A stretch of 64,000 bases of DNA from Anaerofilum sp. An201 (GTDB taxonomy: Bacteria > Bacillota > Clostridia > Oscillospirales > Ruminococcaceae): contig NZ_NFJT01000004.1 in assembly GCF_002160015.1 (NCBI RefSeq), forward strand, positions 1 through 64,000, written 5' to 3'. A model generated the notes under the pieces. The model was not told the DNA's origin and searched no databases. It worked only from the letters and a program-made list of their open reading frames with translations. A program made the translations under genes and the position numbers. Below, in pieces: positions 33,561 through 42,932 of the stretch. Numbering within the stretch: the first letter of the stretch is position 1; each line of letters opens with the position of its first letter.

Positions 33561-34085
33561 TTATTGCTCCGGGTCGAAACGCCGGTGGATGCGCCGTGTC
33601 AGCATCATGCACAGCGGCGATACGGCCGCCGTGAAGATGACGATGGGCACCACGGTGGTGAGGTATTCCTCGCCCGGCGCATGGTATCCGCGCATGACAT
33701 AGTTGAACAAAAAATCCATGCTCAGCAAGAGCGCGCTGCCCACAAAGGTGAGCAGGATGACGTTCATGTTGTTCACCCGCAAAATCAGTTCCACCACCAC
33801 ACCGGAGAAAAAGCAGATCACGATCAGCCCCAGCGTCAGCAGGCCGGGCACCCGCCCGGCAGTCCAGTCCCACAAAAGGCCGCCGGCCACCGCGAACCAA
33901 CTGCCGCGGAACTCGCCCTCACAGCAGGCCACCGCCACGCACACCGGCAGAATGAACACCGGCTTTGCATTGCCGATGGTCAGAAAGCCGGGCGTGGTCT
34001 GCAAAGTGGCGCCCAGCAGGAGCAGCAGGGTATAGCATACCCATTTCAGCACCAGCAGCTTTTGCAGCCTGTATCTCGATTCCAT
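33561..34085 (-). CDS. mreD: Rod-shape protein MreD
   Basis: The 174-residue integral membrane protein has about five to six helices and no soluble domain. It is the usual MreC and PBP2 partner in the elongasome. The family is weakly conserved, but the segment GGLLWDWTAGRVPGL near residue 70 and the position between mreC and mrdA support the call. 12 bases separate it from mreC. Confidence 0.9.
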   Translation of the reverse strand: MESRYRLQKLLVLKWVCYTLLLLLGATLQTTPGFLTIGNAKPVFILPVCVAVACCEGEFRGSWFAVAGGLLWDWTAGRVPGLLTLGLIVICFFSGVVVELILRVNNMNVILLTFVGSALLLSMDFLFNYVMRGYHAPGEEYLTTVVPIVIFTAAVSPLCMMLTRRIHRRFDPEQ

Positions 34086-34097
34086 ATCCGCCCTCCC

Positions 34098-34994
34098 TTA
34101 TTCGCTGTCCTGCGCGTCGGAGGCAGGGGAGGGGGAGGGAGACGGCTCTGCCGCTTCGCTGTCGGCGCCGTCGGTGATCACCAGCACCTCGCGGATCTCG
34201 GGGATATCGGCGCCGGGCCGCACGGTGGCCACCATCGACTGCCCGCTGGCCTCACTGTCCAGCGATTCCAGCGTGCCCACCAGCAGGCCGGACGGGAACA
34301 CGCCGCCCAGCCCGGTGGTCACCACCTGGTCGCCGATGGTGGCCTGGGTGGTGCGGGGGAGGTTGGTCATACGGCACAAGCCTTCGGCCACCAGCTCGTC
34401 GCTGCCGGTCACCAGACCGTTGTCGCGGGTGCGGCTCGCCATACAGGCCACGTTCACCGACGGGTTCAGGATGGTGACGATCTTGCTGGAGGTGAGGGTG
34501 GTGTCGGCCACGATGCCCACCAGGTATCCGTAATCGCTCACCACCACGTCGCCCTTTTCCACGCCGTTCTTGGAGCCGATGTCGATGGTGAAGGAGTAGA
34601 AGCTGTCCAGCGGGTCGCGCCCGATCACAAAGCCGGGCAGATAGCTGTACTGCGGATTTTCCTCGCGGATGTTGTTGGCGTGGCGGAAGGTCTCATTCTC
34701 GGCCTTATAGCGGTCGAGGTCCACCAGTTGGCTGCGCAGCTCGGCGTTTTCCTTTTCCAGCCGTTCGTTCTCCTCCATCACCGAATCCAGCCGCACAAAG
34801 CGATCCCACACGCCGGAAACGCCGTTCGAGCAGATGGCGGCAATGCGCTGCAGAGGGGTGAGGGCCGCCGCAAGCAGCTCCTGCGGCGCGGCGCGCAGCC
34901 GTCCGTTGGCGCCCGCATAGGCCATGATTCCCGCAATCACCACACACACACACAGCAATATCTTGAACCGCACCGTCTGAAAAAAGTCCTTCAC
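34098..34994 (-). CDS. mreC: Rod-shape protein MreC
   Basis: The 298-residue protein has an N-terminal membrane helix (about 9-28), a coiled coil around MEENERLEKENAELRSQL (about 72-100) and an external beta-barrel pair with VVSDYGYLVGIV and DQVVTTGLGGVFPSGLLVG. It links MreB to PBP2. The start is GTG 34994 with GGAGG 7 bases upstream. The tail SPSPSPASDAQDSE is low complexity. A terminator-like hairpin separates it from mreB. Confidence 0.92.
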   Translation of the reverse strand: MKDFFQTVRFKILLCVCVVIAGIMAYAGANGRLRAAPQELLAAALTPLQRIAAICSNGVSGVWDRFVRLDSVMEENERLEKENAELRSQLVDLDRYKAENETFRHANNIREENPQYSYLPGFVIGRDPLDSFYSFTIDIGSKNGVEKGDVVVSDYGYLVGIVADTTLTSSKIVTILNPSVNVACMASRTRDNGLVTGSDELVAEGLCRMTNLPRTTQATIGDQVVTTGLGGVFPSGLLVGTLESLDSEASGQSMVATVRPGADIPEIREVLVITDGADSEAAEPSPSPSPASDAQDSE

Positions 34995-35089
34995 CGTGCA
35001 GCCTCCTTTTTTGATTGTTGGGGGCGGGTGCGAGGGGGAAGGCGGTATGGACCCCTTTCCTTCGACACGTCCCGTGCAAAATGTTGAAA

Positions 35090-35122
35090 AAAGCGGGCAG
35101 CCTGGGTTGGCCGCCCGCTTTG
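35090..35122 (-). terminator. Hairpin terminator between mreB and mreC
   Basis: Stem AAAGCGGGC/GCCCGCTTT; on the leftward strand it is followed by TTTTTTCAAC. It may limit mreC and downstream expression relative to mreB. Confidence 0.75.
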
Positions 35123-35151
35123 AACGGGCCACAAAAGCCCGGATGCGCAGA

Positions 35152-36177
<1,026 letters not shown>

Positions 36178-36297
36178 TGTTCCACTTCTCCTTCAAATCC
36201 CTGTCCCTGATACAATCCATATTCAAAGCCGTGCACAGGAATGCGCGCGGCCGTTCTGCGGATGGCATGCCTCCGCGTCGGCGGCATGGCTCTTTAT

Positions 36298-36326
36298 ATT
36301 ATAACCGCAAAAGCTTTCATACTCAA
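36298..36326 (-). promoter_or_regulatory. Promoter of the mre operon
   Basis: Leftward TTGAGT (36321-36326), 17 bases, TATAAT (36298-36303). Confidence 0.8.
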
Positions 36327-36373
36327 TGTGCCGGGGCGAAATTTCGCCGGTTTTTCAGTCTTTTTCGCATTTT

Positions 36374-36928
36374 TCACAAAAAATGCTTCAAAGCGCGGGC
36401 CACTCTTGAAACCGGCAGCCCCATGATGTTGTAATAGCAGCCGCGGATGCCCCGGCAATACACCGCCGCGCCGCCCTGGATGGCATAGGCGCCGGCCTTG
36501 TCGTAGGGCTGGTCGGTGTCCAGATAGGCCTGCAGCCAGTCCTCGTCGATGGGGTAAAACTCCACCGTGCTGGTCACGGTGAAATTCTCCACCCGGCCGC
36601 CGCGCGCGATGCACACGCCGGTGTGCACCTGGTGCACCGTGCCGGACAGCCGGTGCAGCATGCGCTCGGCGTCTGCGCGGCCGGCGGGCTTGCCGAACAC
36701 CTCGCCGTCCTGCTCCACCACCGTGTCGCAGCCCAGCACCACATCGTCCGGCCGCAGCGCGGCCACCGCCATACATTTGGCGTGCGCCAGCGCGCCGGCC
36801 AGCTCGGACGGGGAGGCGGCGCGCACGGCGCTCTCGTCCACCTCGCTGACCACCACCTCAAAATCCGGCGCGATCATGCCCAGCAGTTCCTTTCGCCGGG
36901 GGCTGCCGGAAGCCAGCACCAATGACAT
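36374..36928 (-). CDS. maf: Maf-family nucleotide pyrophosphatase
   Basis: The 184-residue enzyme hydrolyses non-canonical or methylated nucleoside triphosphates. Motifs: LASGSPRRKELL at residue 4, EVDES near 29, LGCDTVV near 64 and YDKAGAYAIQGGA near 142. It overlaps no neighbour; the mre promoter follows it. Maf proteins are classically linked to mreB and septum formation, consistent with this position. Confidence 0.94.
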   Translation of the reverse strand: MSLVLASGSPRRKELLGMIAPDFEVVVSEVDESAVRAASPSELAGALAHAKCMAVAALRPDDVVLGCDTVVEQDGEVFGKPAGRADAERMLHRLSGTVHQVHTGVCIARGGRVENFTVTSTVEFYPIDEDWLQAYLDTDQPYDKAGAYAIQGGAAVYCRGIRGCYYNIMGLPVSRVARALKHFL

Positions 36929-36971
36929 AACGATCCTTCTCCTTTGAATCTTTCAAGTTTTGGAAAAAATA

Positions 36972-37232
36972 TCACCGCAGCGGGGTGCGGGTGTAGGCGA
37001 ACAGGGCCAGCGCGATGGTCACCACCTGCGCGGCGCTGATGCGCATGGCAAAACTGAAGCTCACCTGCAGCACCGACAGATCCAGCACAAAGGGGTTGTC
37101 GGGGCTGATCCCCAGCGATTTGGAATAGGCCAGCCAGCTCAAAAACGGCACGCCCTGGCACAGGTTGGCCAGCAATGCCCCCAGGATCACACCGGCCAGC
37201 AGATAAAAAATCAGCAAAAAAGTGCGTTTCAT
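36972..37232 (-). CDS. DUF4321 small membrane protein
   Basis: The 86-residue protein has two membrane helices (about 5-24 and 62-82) and the family phrase LDLSVLQVSFSFAMRIS near residue 50. DUF4321 proteins are found in Clostridia beside maf and mre genes; their role is not known. It lies between dut and maf with gaps of 3 and 43 bases, so it is in the same operon. Confidence 0.85.
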   Translation of the reverse strand: MKRTFLLIFYLLAGVILGALLANLCQGVPFLSWLAYSKSLGISPDNPFVLDLSVLQVSFSFAMRISAAQVVTIALALFAYTRTPLR

Positions 37233-37235
37233 CGT

Positions 37236-37697
37236 TTATCCTTTCTCCTCCAGCCCGGTTTTGCCGGTGGAGCCCAGGCCGCCGGTCCCCCGCGCGGTGG
37301 GCGTCATCTCCTCGGTGCGCACAAACCGGGGCGTGCACACCGGCATCACCGCCAGCTGTGCGATGCGTTCGCCGTCGGCGATGGTGTAGGGCTCACAGCC
37401 CAGATTCACCACCCCCACACGGATGGGGCCGCGGTAGTCGGAGTCGATCACTCCCACGCCGTTCGACAGCGCCAGACCGTGCCGGATGCCCAGGCTGCTG
37501 CGGGCGAACACAAGGCCCACATAGCCCGGCCCGGGCAGCTGGATGCCGATGCCGGTGGGGATGATGGCGCGCTCTCCCGGCTGCACGCAGATCCCTTCGG
37601 GCGGGCACAGCGCGTACAGATCGGCCGCGGCGGCGCCTTCGGTGGCATACACCGGCGTGCGTGCGCGGGGGTCGAATTTCTGATACAAAAGTTCCAT
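37236..37697 (-). CDS. dut: dUTP diphosphatase
   Basis: The 153-residue trimeric enzyme converts dUTP to dUMP and keeps uracil out of DNA. All five motifs are present: AAADLYA, FARSSLGIRHG near residue 66, GVIDSDYRG near 83, GERIAQL near 109 and C-terminal RGTGGLGSTGKTG. It starts 20 bases after the U32 gene stop. Confidence 0.96.
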   Translation of the reverse strand: MELLYQKFDPRARTPVYATEGAAAADLYALCPPEGICVQPGERAIIPTGIGIQLPGPGYVGLVFARSSLGIRHGLALSNGVGVIDSDYRGPIRVGVVNLGCEPYTIADGERIAQLAVMPVCTPRFVRTEEMTPTARGTGGLGSTGKTGLEEKG

Positions 37698-37717
37698 ACA
37701 GTTCTCCTTGGAGGCGC

Positions 37718-39745
37718 TCAGTCGGTGCCCTTGAAATAGAGGCCGCGGGTCAGTTCGCCGTCAAACGGCGCACCGGCGGCGTAGATCGCCAGCACCTGCG
37801 CGGCGCGGCGGGGGGACTCGGTGGTGAAATACAGCACCTCGCAGTCGCAGCCCAGCGCGCCGGGCTTGTCCCCCATGTACAGCGGCACCGGGTTGTAGAT
37901 GGTGCGCACGCCCAGCCCGCAGCGCACCGCAAAGCGGCGTCCCTTGCGGTCGGTCAGTTCGCCCTTGCGGGGGCATCCGGCGCAGGTGCGCACATTGTGG
38001 AGCGGGCAGGCGCGGGTGAGCATCAGCGGCAGATGTCCGTAGCCGATGGCGGCGGCGGGCACACAGCGGGCCAGCGCCCCCACCTGGGCGGCGGTCAGCT
38101 CGGGCAGAGCCAGCACGCCCTGCACGCCCAGCCGCACCGCTTCGGCGCCGGACAGGGGGTTGGTGACGTTCAGCCCCAGACCGCCGTAGAGCGAAAGGCC
38201 CTTTGCCATCCGCAGATGGGCCAGGTTGTTCGCCTCGAATCCGGCGAATCCCATCCCGGCGGCGCGCTCCAGCTGGCGCTGCACCTGCTGCTCCACCGCG
38301 CCGAACATCGCGCGCGGCAGCTCCAGAACGGTGCGCCCGCGCAGGGCTTCGGGCACGGCGTCCAGCTCGCCGATGGGCAGGATCACGCGCTCCAGCGCCG
38401 AAAGATCCTCCGGCATTTGGGAAACGCTCGCAAAGCGCGCCCACAGTCTGCGCGCGCCGGGCGTGCGGGAGGGCAGCGCGGGCAGCCCCGGCACAAAGGC
38501 GTGCGGGACGATGCGGCTGCGCTTTTCCAGCAGCTGCTCCAGCGCGGCGCGGCGGGCCTCGTTCAGCGCGCTGGCCGGCAGATACCACATGCCGTCGCTG
38601 TCCAGCTTCACATCCCGCGCGAGGAAGGGGGTGCCGCCGGTCTTGCGCAGGCAGCGCTCCACCGCGGCGGCCTGGTCCTTCTGGGCGGGCTGCGGCGCTT
38701 CCTCCAGGTACACAACGGCGGCAAAGCCGTCGTTCTCGGCTTTCAGCTTGGCGCCGTCCTCCGAGACGGTCAGGGTGAGATCGACCGGCAGGCGCGAAAA
38801 TTCCCGCCGGAACAGCTCGCGCGCACGGGGCAGCGCGGCCCTGGCGGCGGCGGTGTCGGCCTCGGTGCGCACGCCGAACATCGCGCCGTCCCGTTTGCCG
38901 GTCAGATAGGCGTCGGTAAAGCCGGAGCGGGAAAACACATCCCGCAGCAGCTGGGCGTCGTATGCCTGCCCGTCGCGGGCGGCGCGGCAGGCGGACACCG
39001 CCGCCGCCACATATTCCGGGGTGCGCAGGCGTCCCTCGATCTTGGCGCTGCACACACCCGCCTTCTGCATGGCGGGGATATGACGCACCAGCGACATATC
39101 TTTCAGGGAAAGATGCGCCGCGCCGCTTCCGTCGGCAGCAAAAGGCAGGCGGCACGGTCCGGCACAGCTGCCGCGGTTCCCGCTGCGTCCGCCCAAAAAG
39201 GCGCTCATCATGCACTGGCCGCTCATGCTCATGCACAGCGCGCCGTGCACAAAGCACTCCACCTCGATGCCGCAGCCGTCGGCGATGACGCGGATCTCCT
39301 CCAGCGACAGCTCCCGCGCCAGGATCACCCGCGCAAAGCCCATGTCGGCCAGCTGGCGTGCGCCTTCCAGCGAGTGGACGCTCATCTGGGTGGAGCCGTG
39401 CAGCGGCAGCCCCGGCGCGCACCGGCGCACCAGCGCCGCCACCGCCAGATCCTGCACGATCACCGCGTCGGCGCCGGCCGCCGCCACCGCCGCGATGCTG
39501 TCCTGCACGGCGGCCAGTTCGGCTCCGTAGACGGTGATGTTCAGCACCACATATACCTTCACGCCGCGTCCGTGGCAGAAGGACACCGCGCTGCGCAGCG
39601 CTTCGGGCGTGAAGTTGCCGGCACTGCGCCGGGCGTTGAAGGAGGTGAGGCCCAGATACACCGCGTCGGCGCCGCTGTATACGGCCGCGCGCAGCATCTC
39701 CTCGTTGCCGGCGGGCGCCAGGATTTCGCAGAAAGGCGCGCTCAT
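37718..39745 (-). CDS. U32 family peptidase-like protein
   Basis: The 675-residue protein carries the U32 signature ECFVHGALCMSMSGQCMMS near residue 158, followed by GRSGNRGSCAGPCR. Family members such as RlhA are iron-sulfur RNA-modifying enzymes rather than true peptidases, and the clustered cysteines here fit that. A second cysteine set NVRTCAGCPRKGEL lies near residue 583. ATGA overlap with zapA shows coupling. Substrate not determinable; RNA hydroxylation is the best inference. Confidence 0.9.
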   Translation of the reverse strand: MSAPFCEILAPAGNEEMLRAAVYSGADAVYLGLTSFNARRSAGNFTPEALRSAVSFCHGRGVKVYVVLNITVYGAELAAVQDSIAAVAAAGADAVIVQDLAVAALVRRCAPGLPLHGSTQMSVHSLEGARQLADMGFARVILARELSLEEIRVIADGCGIEVECFVHGALCMSMSGQCMMSAFLGGRSGNRGSCAGPCRLPFAADGSGAAHLSLKDMSLVRHIPAMQKAGVCSAKIEGRLRTPEYVAAAVSACRAARDGQAYDAQLLRDVFSRSGFTDAYLTGKRDGAMFGVRTEADTAAARAALPRARELFRREFSRLPVDLTLTVSEDGAKLKAENDGFAAVVYLEEAPQPAQKDQAAAVERCLRKTGGTPFLARDVKLDSDGMWYLPASALNEARRAALEQLLEKRSRIVPHAFVPGLPALPSRTPGARRLWARFASVSQMPEDLSALERVILPIGELDAVPEALRGRTVLELPRAMFGAVEQQVQRQLERAAGMGFAGFEANNLAHLRMAKGLSLYGGLGLNVTNPLSGAEAVRLGVQGVLALPELTAAQVGALARCVPAAAIGYGHLPLMLTRACPLHNVRTCAGCPRKGELTDRKGRRFAVRCGLGVRTIYNPVPLYMGDKPGALGCDCEVLYFTTESPRRAAQVLAIYAAGAPFDGELTRGLYFKGTD

Positions 39746-40086
39746 TGCTTGCCTTCCTTCAGCTGCTCCAGTTCACGGCGCAGGCGCTCCACCTCGCGGC
39801 GCGCTTCCTCGGCGGCCAGCTTGGATTTGGCGGCGTCCTCCAGACAGTCCTTGATCTGGGCGCGCATGTTGTCCGAGACCAGCACCGCCTTCTGCCATTC
39901 GTCCAGATAGTCCAGCGCGCACAGCACGGCGGCGGTGGTCACGCTGGCGCTGGGCGCGCTGGCCATCACCTCGTTCATATTGCGGTCCAGCCGCTCGGCC
40001 AGGTTCAGCACATAATCTTCGGTATCGGTGGAGGACACAACATATACGGAGCCGCAGATCTCGAGCTTCACTTTATTGGCAGGCAT
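39742..40086 (-). CDS. zapA: Cell-division protein ZapA
   Basis: The protein of about 114 residues begins VKLEICGSVYVVSSTDTEDYV, the ZapA N-terminal domain, then a long helix and coiled coil (AAEEARREVERLRRELEQL). ZapA bundles FtsZ filaments. ATG 40086 gives the family start; 40101 is a possible alternative. It leads the operon zapA-U32-dut-DUF4321-maf. Confidence 0.9.
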   Translation of the reverse strand: MPANKVKLEICGSVYVVSSTDTEDYVLNLAERLDRNMNEVMASAPSASVTTAAVLCALDYLDEWQKAVLVSDNMRAQIKDCLEDAAKSKLAAEEARREVERLRRELEQLKEGKQ

Positions 40087-40289
40087 TTTGAAAAACCCCA
40101 TTTCTCTTTCAAGTTTAGGTACGCAGAAACGTATCATACTATATTATAGTATAGAATCGTCGGCAGAAAAAGTGGTTTGCAAAAATTTTCCCGTCTGTAA
40201 ATCTCGACGAAAATGAGGAGAATTTTGGCCGCTTTTTCGAGCTTGTGCGTCAAGAATCTGGGCAAAACGTATAAATGTGACCGGGTTTC

Positions 40290-40318
40290 TTGAAAATGCA
40301 AATCCGAACGATTATAAT
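40290..40318 (+). promoter_or_regulatory. Promoter of glgP
   Basis: TTGAAA (40290-40295), 17 bases, TATAAT (40313-40318). The rest of the 310-base gap from 40087 is AT-rich and holds the divergent zapA start region. Confidence 0.8.
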
Positions 40319-40397
40319 CAATACTGTGTGCCGGTATATCTTCGGCGCTGATTGCCGCAATATGGTCCGGTCGCAAGGGGAAAAGAATACTTGATTA

Positions 40398-42821
40398 ATG
40401 GGAGTGGAGCTTTTGAACGCGAAATACACCAAGAAGGAATTTGCCCAGCTGCTGGCGGATACGCTGTATAAAGACTGCAGCGTTTCCTTTTCCAGCGCGA
40501 CCGAGGCGCAGGTATATCGTGCGCTGGCCCTGATCGTGCGCCAGATGCTGAGCGAACAGCACAAAAAATTCATCAGCCGCACCTATGGTTCCAATTCCAA
40601 GCAGGTCTACTACCTGTGTATGGAATTTTTGATGGGCCGCAGCCTGAAGACCAGCCTGTTCAACCTGGGCCTGAACGAGGTGGCCGAGCAGGTGCTGGCC
40701 GATAACGACATGAAGCTGGAGACCGTCTACGACCAGGAGCCGGATGCCGGCCTGGGCAACGGCGGCCTTGGCCGCCTGGCGGCCTGCTATCTGGACGGCA
40801 TGGCCACCGAGGCGCTGCCGGCCACCGGCTATTCCATCCTGTACGAGTACGGCATTTTCAAGCAGAAGATCGTGGACGGCTGGCAGCAGGAAGCGGCCGA
40901 CAACTGGCTGCCCGGCGGCGGCGTGTGGCTGAAGAGCCATCCCGACCAGGCCGTGGAAGTGAAGTTCGACGGCGAAGTGTACGAGAGCTGGGAACACGGC
41001 TTCCACTATGTGGACCACCGCGGCTACAACAGCGTCATCGCGGTGCCCAGCGACATGTATGTGTCCGGCTACGATTCCCAGGGCGTGTCCAAGCTGCGCC
41101 TGTGGCAGGCCAAGGCCCCCGGTTTTGATATGGATTCCTTCAACGCCGGCGAATACGGCTCCGCCATGCACAAGAACGCCTCGGCCGAGCTGATCAGCAA
41201 GATCCTCTATCCCAACGACAACCACACCGAGGGCAAGATCCTGCGCCTGCGCCAGCAGTATTTCCTGTCCGCCGCCTCCATCGGCGACATCGTGCACAAC
41301 CATCTGGCCCAGTACGGCAGCATGGAGAACCTGCCCGACAAGGTGGCCATCCACATCAACGACACCCATCCCACCCTGGCCATCCCCGAGCTGATGCGCA
41401 TCCTGCTGGATGAGTGCGGCTACGGCTGGGAGAAGGCCTTCGACATCACCAGCCGCACCTTCGCCTATACCAACCACACCGTCATGAGCGAGGCGCTGGA
41501 GAAGTGGAACGAGGAGATCTTCCGCAAGACCCTGCCCCGCATCTACTCCATCGTGTGCGAGATGAACCGCCGCTGCCGCGAGGACTTCGAGAAGAAATTC
41601 CCCGGCGACACCGGCAAGATCAACTATATGGCCATCCTGGGCGACGGCCAGGTGCGCATGGCGAACATCTGCTGCTATGTGTGCCACTCCATCAACGGTG
41701 TGTCCAAGCTGCACAGCGAGATCATCAAGCAGAGTGTCTTCCACGACTACTACCTGTACAGCCCCAGGAAGTTCACCAACGTCACCAACGGCATCGCCTA
41801 CCGCCGCTGGCTGCTGGCCTCCAACCCCGGCCTGACGAGCCTGCTGAGCGAGACCATCGGCGACGGCTTCAAGAAGGACGCCTCCCGCCTGAAGATGCTG
41901 GAGAAATACCGCGACGACAAGAGCGTGCTGGCCGCGCTGGACAAGGTCAAGCAGGAAAACAAGGAGATCTTTGCCGCCCATCTGGAAAAGGTCACCGGCC
42001 AGGTGATCGATCCTTCGTCGATCTTCGACGTACAGGTCAAGCGCATGCACGAGTATAAGCGCCAGCATCTGAACGCGCTGAACATCGCGGCCCAGTACCT
42101 GTACCTGAAGAACAACCCCAATGCCGACTTTGTGCCCAAGACCTATATCTTCGGCGCCAAAGCGGCTCCCGGCTACTATATGGCCAAACAGATGATCCGC
42201 CTGATCTGCAAGCTGGGCGCTCTGATCGACGCCGACCCGGCCGTGCGGGAGAAGCTGCGCATCGTCTATCTGGAGGACTACTGCGTCACCACCAGCGAGC
42301 GCCTGATGCCCGCCAGCGAGGTCAGCGAGCAGATCAGCCTGGCCGGCACCGAGGCCTCCGGCACCGGCAACATGAAGTTCATGCTGAACGGCGCCATCAC
42401 CCTGGGCACCCTGGACGGCGCCAACGTCGAGATCGCCCAGGCCGCCGGTCTGGAAAACGAGGTCATCTTCGGCATGCTCACCGAGGAAGTGGACCGTCTG
42501 AAGCATCTGGGCTACCATCCCTCCGGCTTCATCAACACCGACGATGTGGCGCAGGAAGTGCTGTCTTTCCTGGAGAAGGGCTTCGGCGGCGAGAGCTTCC
42601 ACGAGGTGGTCAACAATCTGCGCGGCGCCGACCCGTATATGGTCATGGCCGATTTCCGCGCCTACCGCGAGGCGCAGCAGAAGATCAGCGCTCTGTATCA
42701 GGACCGCGCCACCTGGAACCGCATGAGCCTGATGAACATTGCCAACAGCGGCATCTTCTCGGCCGACCGCGCCGTGCAGGACTATGCCCGCGACATCTGG
42801 GGCACCCGTCCCGTTCGATAA
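40398..42821 (+). CDS. glgP: Glycogen/maltodextrin phosphorylase
   Basis: The 807-residue GT35 enzyme releases glucose 1-phosphate from alpha-1,4-glucans using pyridoxal phosphate. PLP-site motif EASGTGNMKFMLNGA lies near residue 655, and LGNGGLGRLAACYLDG near 118 is the N-terminal signature. The given start is ATG 40398; a TTG at 40413 has a better ribosome site (GGAGTGGAG) and removes five residues. Its own promoter lies upstream and a terminator follows. Confidence 0.95.
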   Translation: MGVELLNAKYTKKEFAQLLADTLYKDCSVSFSSATEAQVYRALALIVRQMLSEQHKKFISRTYGSNSKQVYYLCMEFLMGRSLKTSLFNLGLNEVAEQVLADNDMKLETVYDQEPDAGLGNGGLGRLAACYLDGMATEALPATGYSILYEYGIFKQKIVDGWQQEAADNWLPGGGVWLKSHPDQAVEVKFDGEVYESWEHGFHYVDHRGYNSVIAVPSDMYVSGYDSQGVSKLRLWQAKAPGFDMDSFNAGEYGSAMHKNASAELISKILYPNDNHTEGKILRLRQQYFLSAASIGDIVHNHLAQYGSMENLPDKVAIHINDTHPTLAIPELMRILLDECGYGWEKAFDITSRTFAYTNHTVMSEALEKWNEEIFRKTLPRIYSIVCEMNRRCREDFEKKFPGDTGKINYMAILGDGQVRMANICCYVCHSINGVSKLHSEIIKQSVFHDYYLYSPRKFTNVTNGIAYRRWLLASNPGLTSLLSETIGDGFKKDASRLKMLEKYRDDKSVLAALDKVKQENKEIFAAHLEKVTGQVIDPSSIFDVQVKRMHEYKRQHLNALNIAAQYLYLKNNPNADFVPKTYIFGAKAAPGYYMAKQMIRLICKLGALIDADPAVREKLRIVYLEDYCVTTSERLMPASEVSEQISLAGTEASGTGNMKFMLNGAITLGTLDGANVEIAQAAGLENEVIFGMLTEEVDRLKHLGYHPSGFINTDDVAQEVLSFLEKGFGGESFHEVVNNLRGADPYMVMADFRAYREAQQKISALYQDRATWNRMSLMNIANSGIFSADRAVQDYARDIWGTRPVR

Positions 42822-42850
42822 CAAAAGGTAAGAACCGCACAGCACAGGGC

Positions 42851-42901
42851 GCGGGCGTCTGCCGGCAACTTCCGGCAAACGCCCGCCTTTGCTGCTTTTT
42901 T
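42851..42901 (+). terminator. Terminator of glgP
   Basis: Stem GCGGGCGT/ACGCCCGC with inner GCCGG/CCGGC, followed after a short gap by a run of T at 42895-42901. Confidence 0.7.
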
Positions 42902-42932
42902 CCGTGTAAATTTTCGCTTGGGAGAGGATCGT

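Noticed and set aside
39075-39735. Long antisense frames opposite the U32 and nadE genes
   Set aside because: Repetitive Gly/Arg/Ala-rich translations without motifs, opposite well-recognised proteins.
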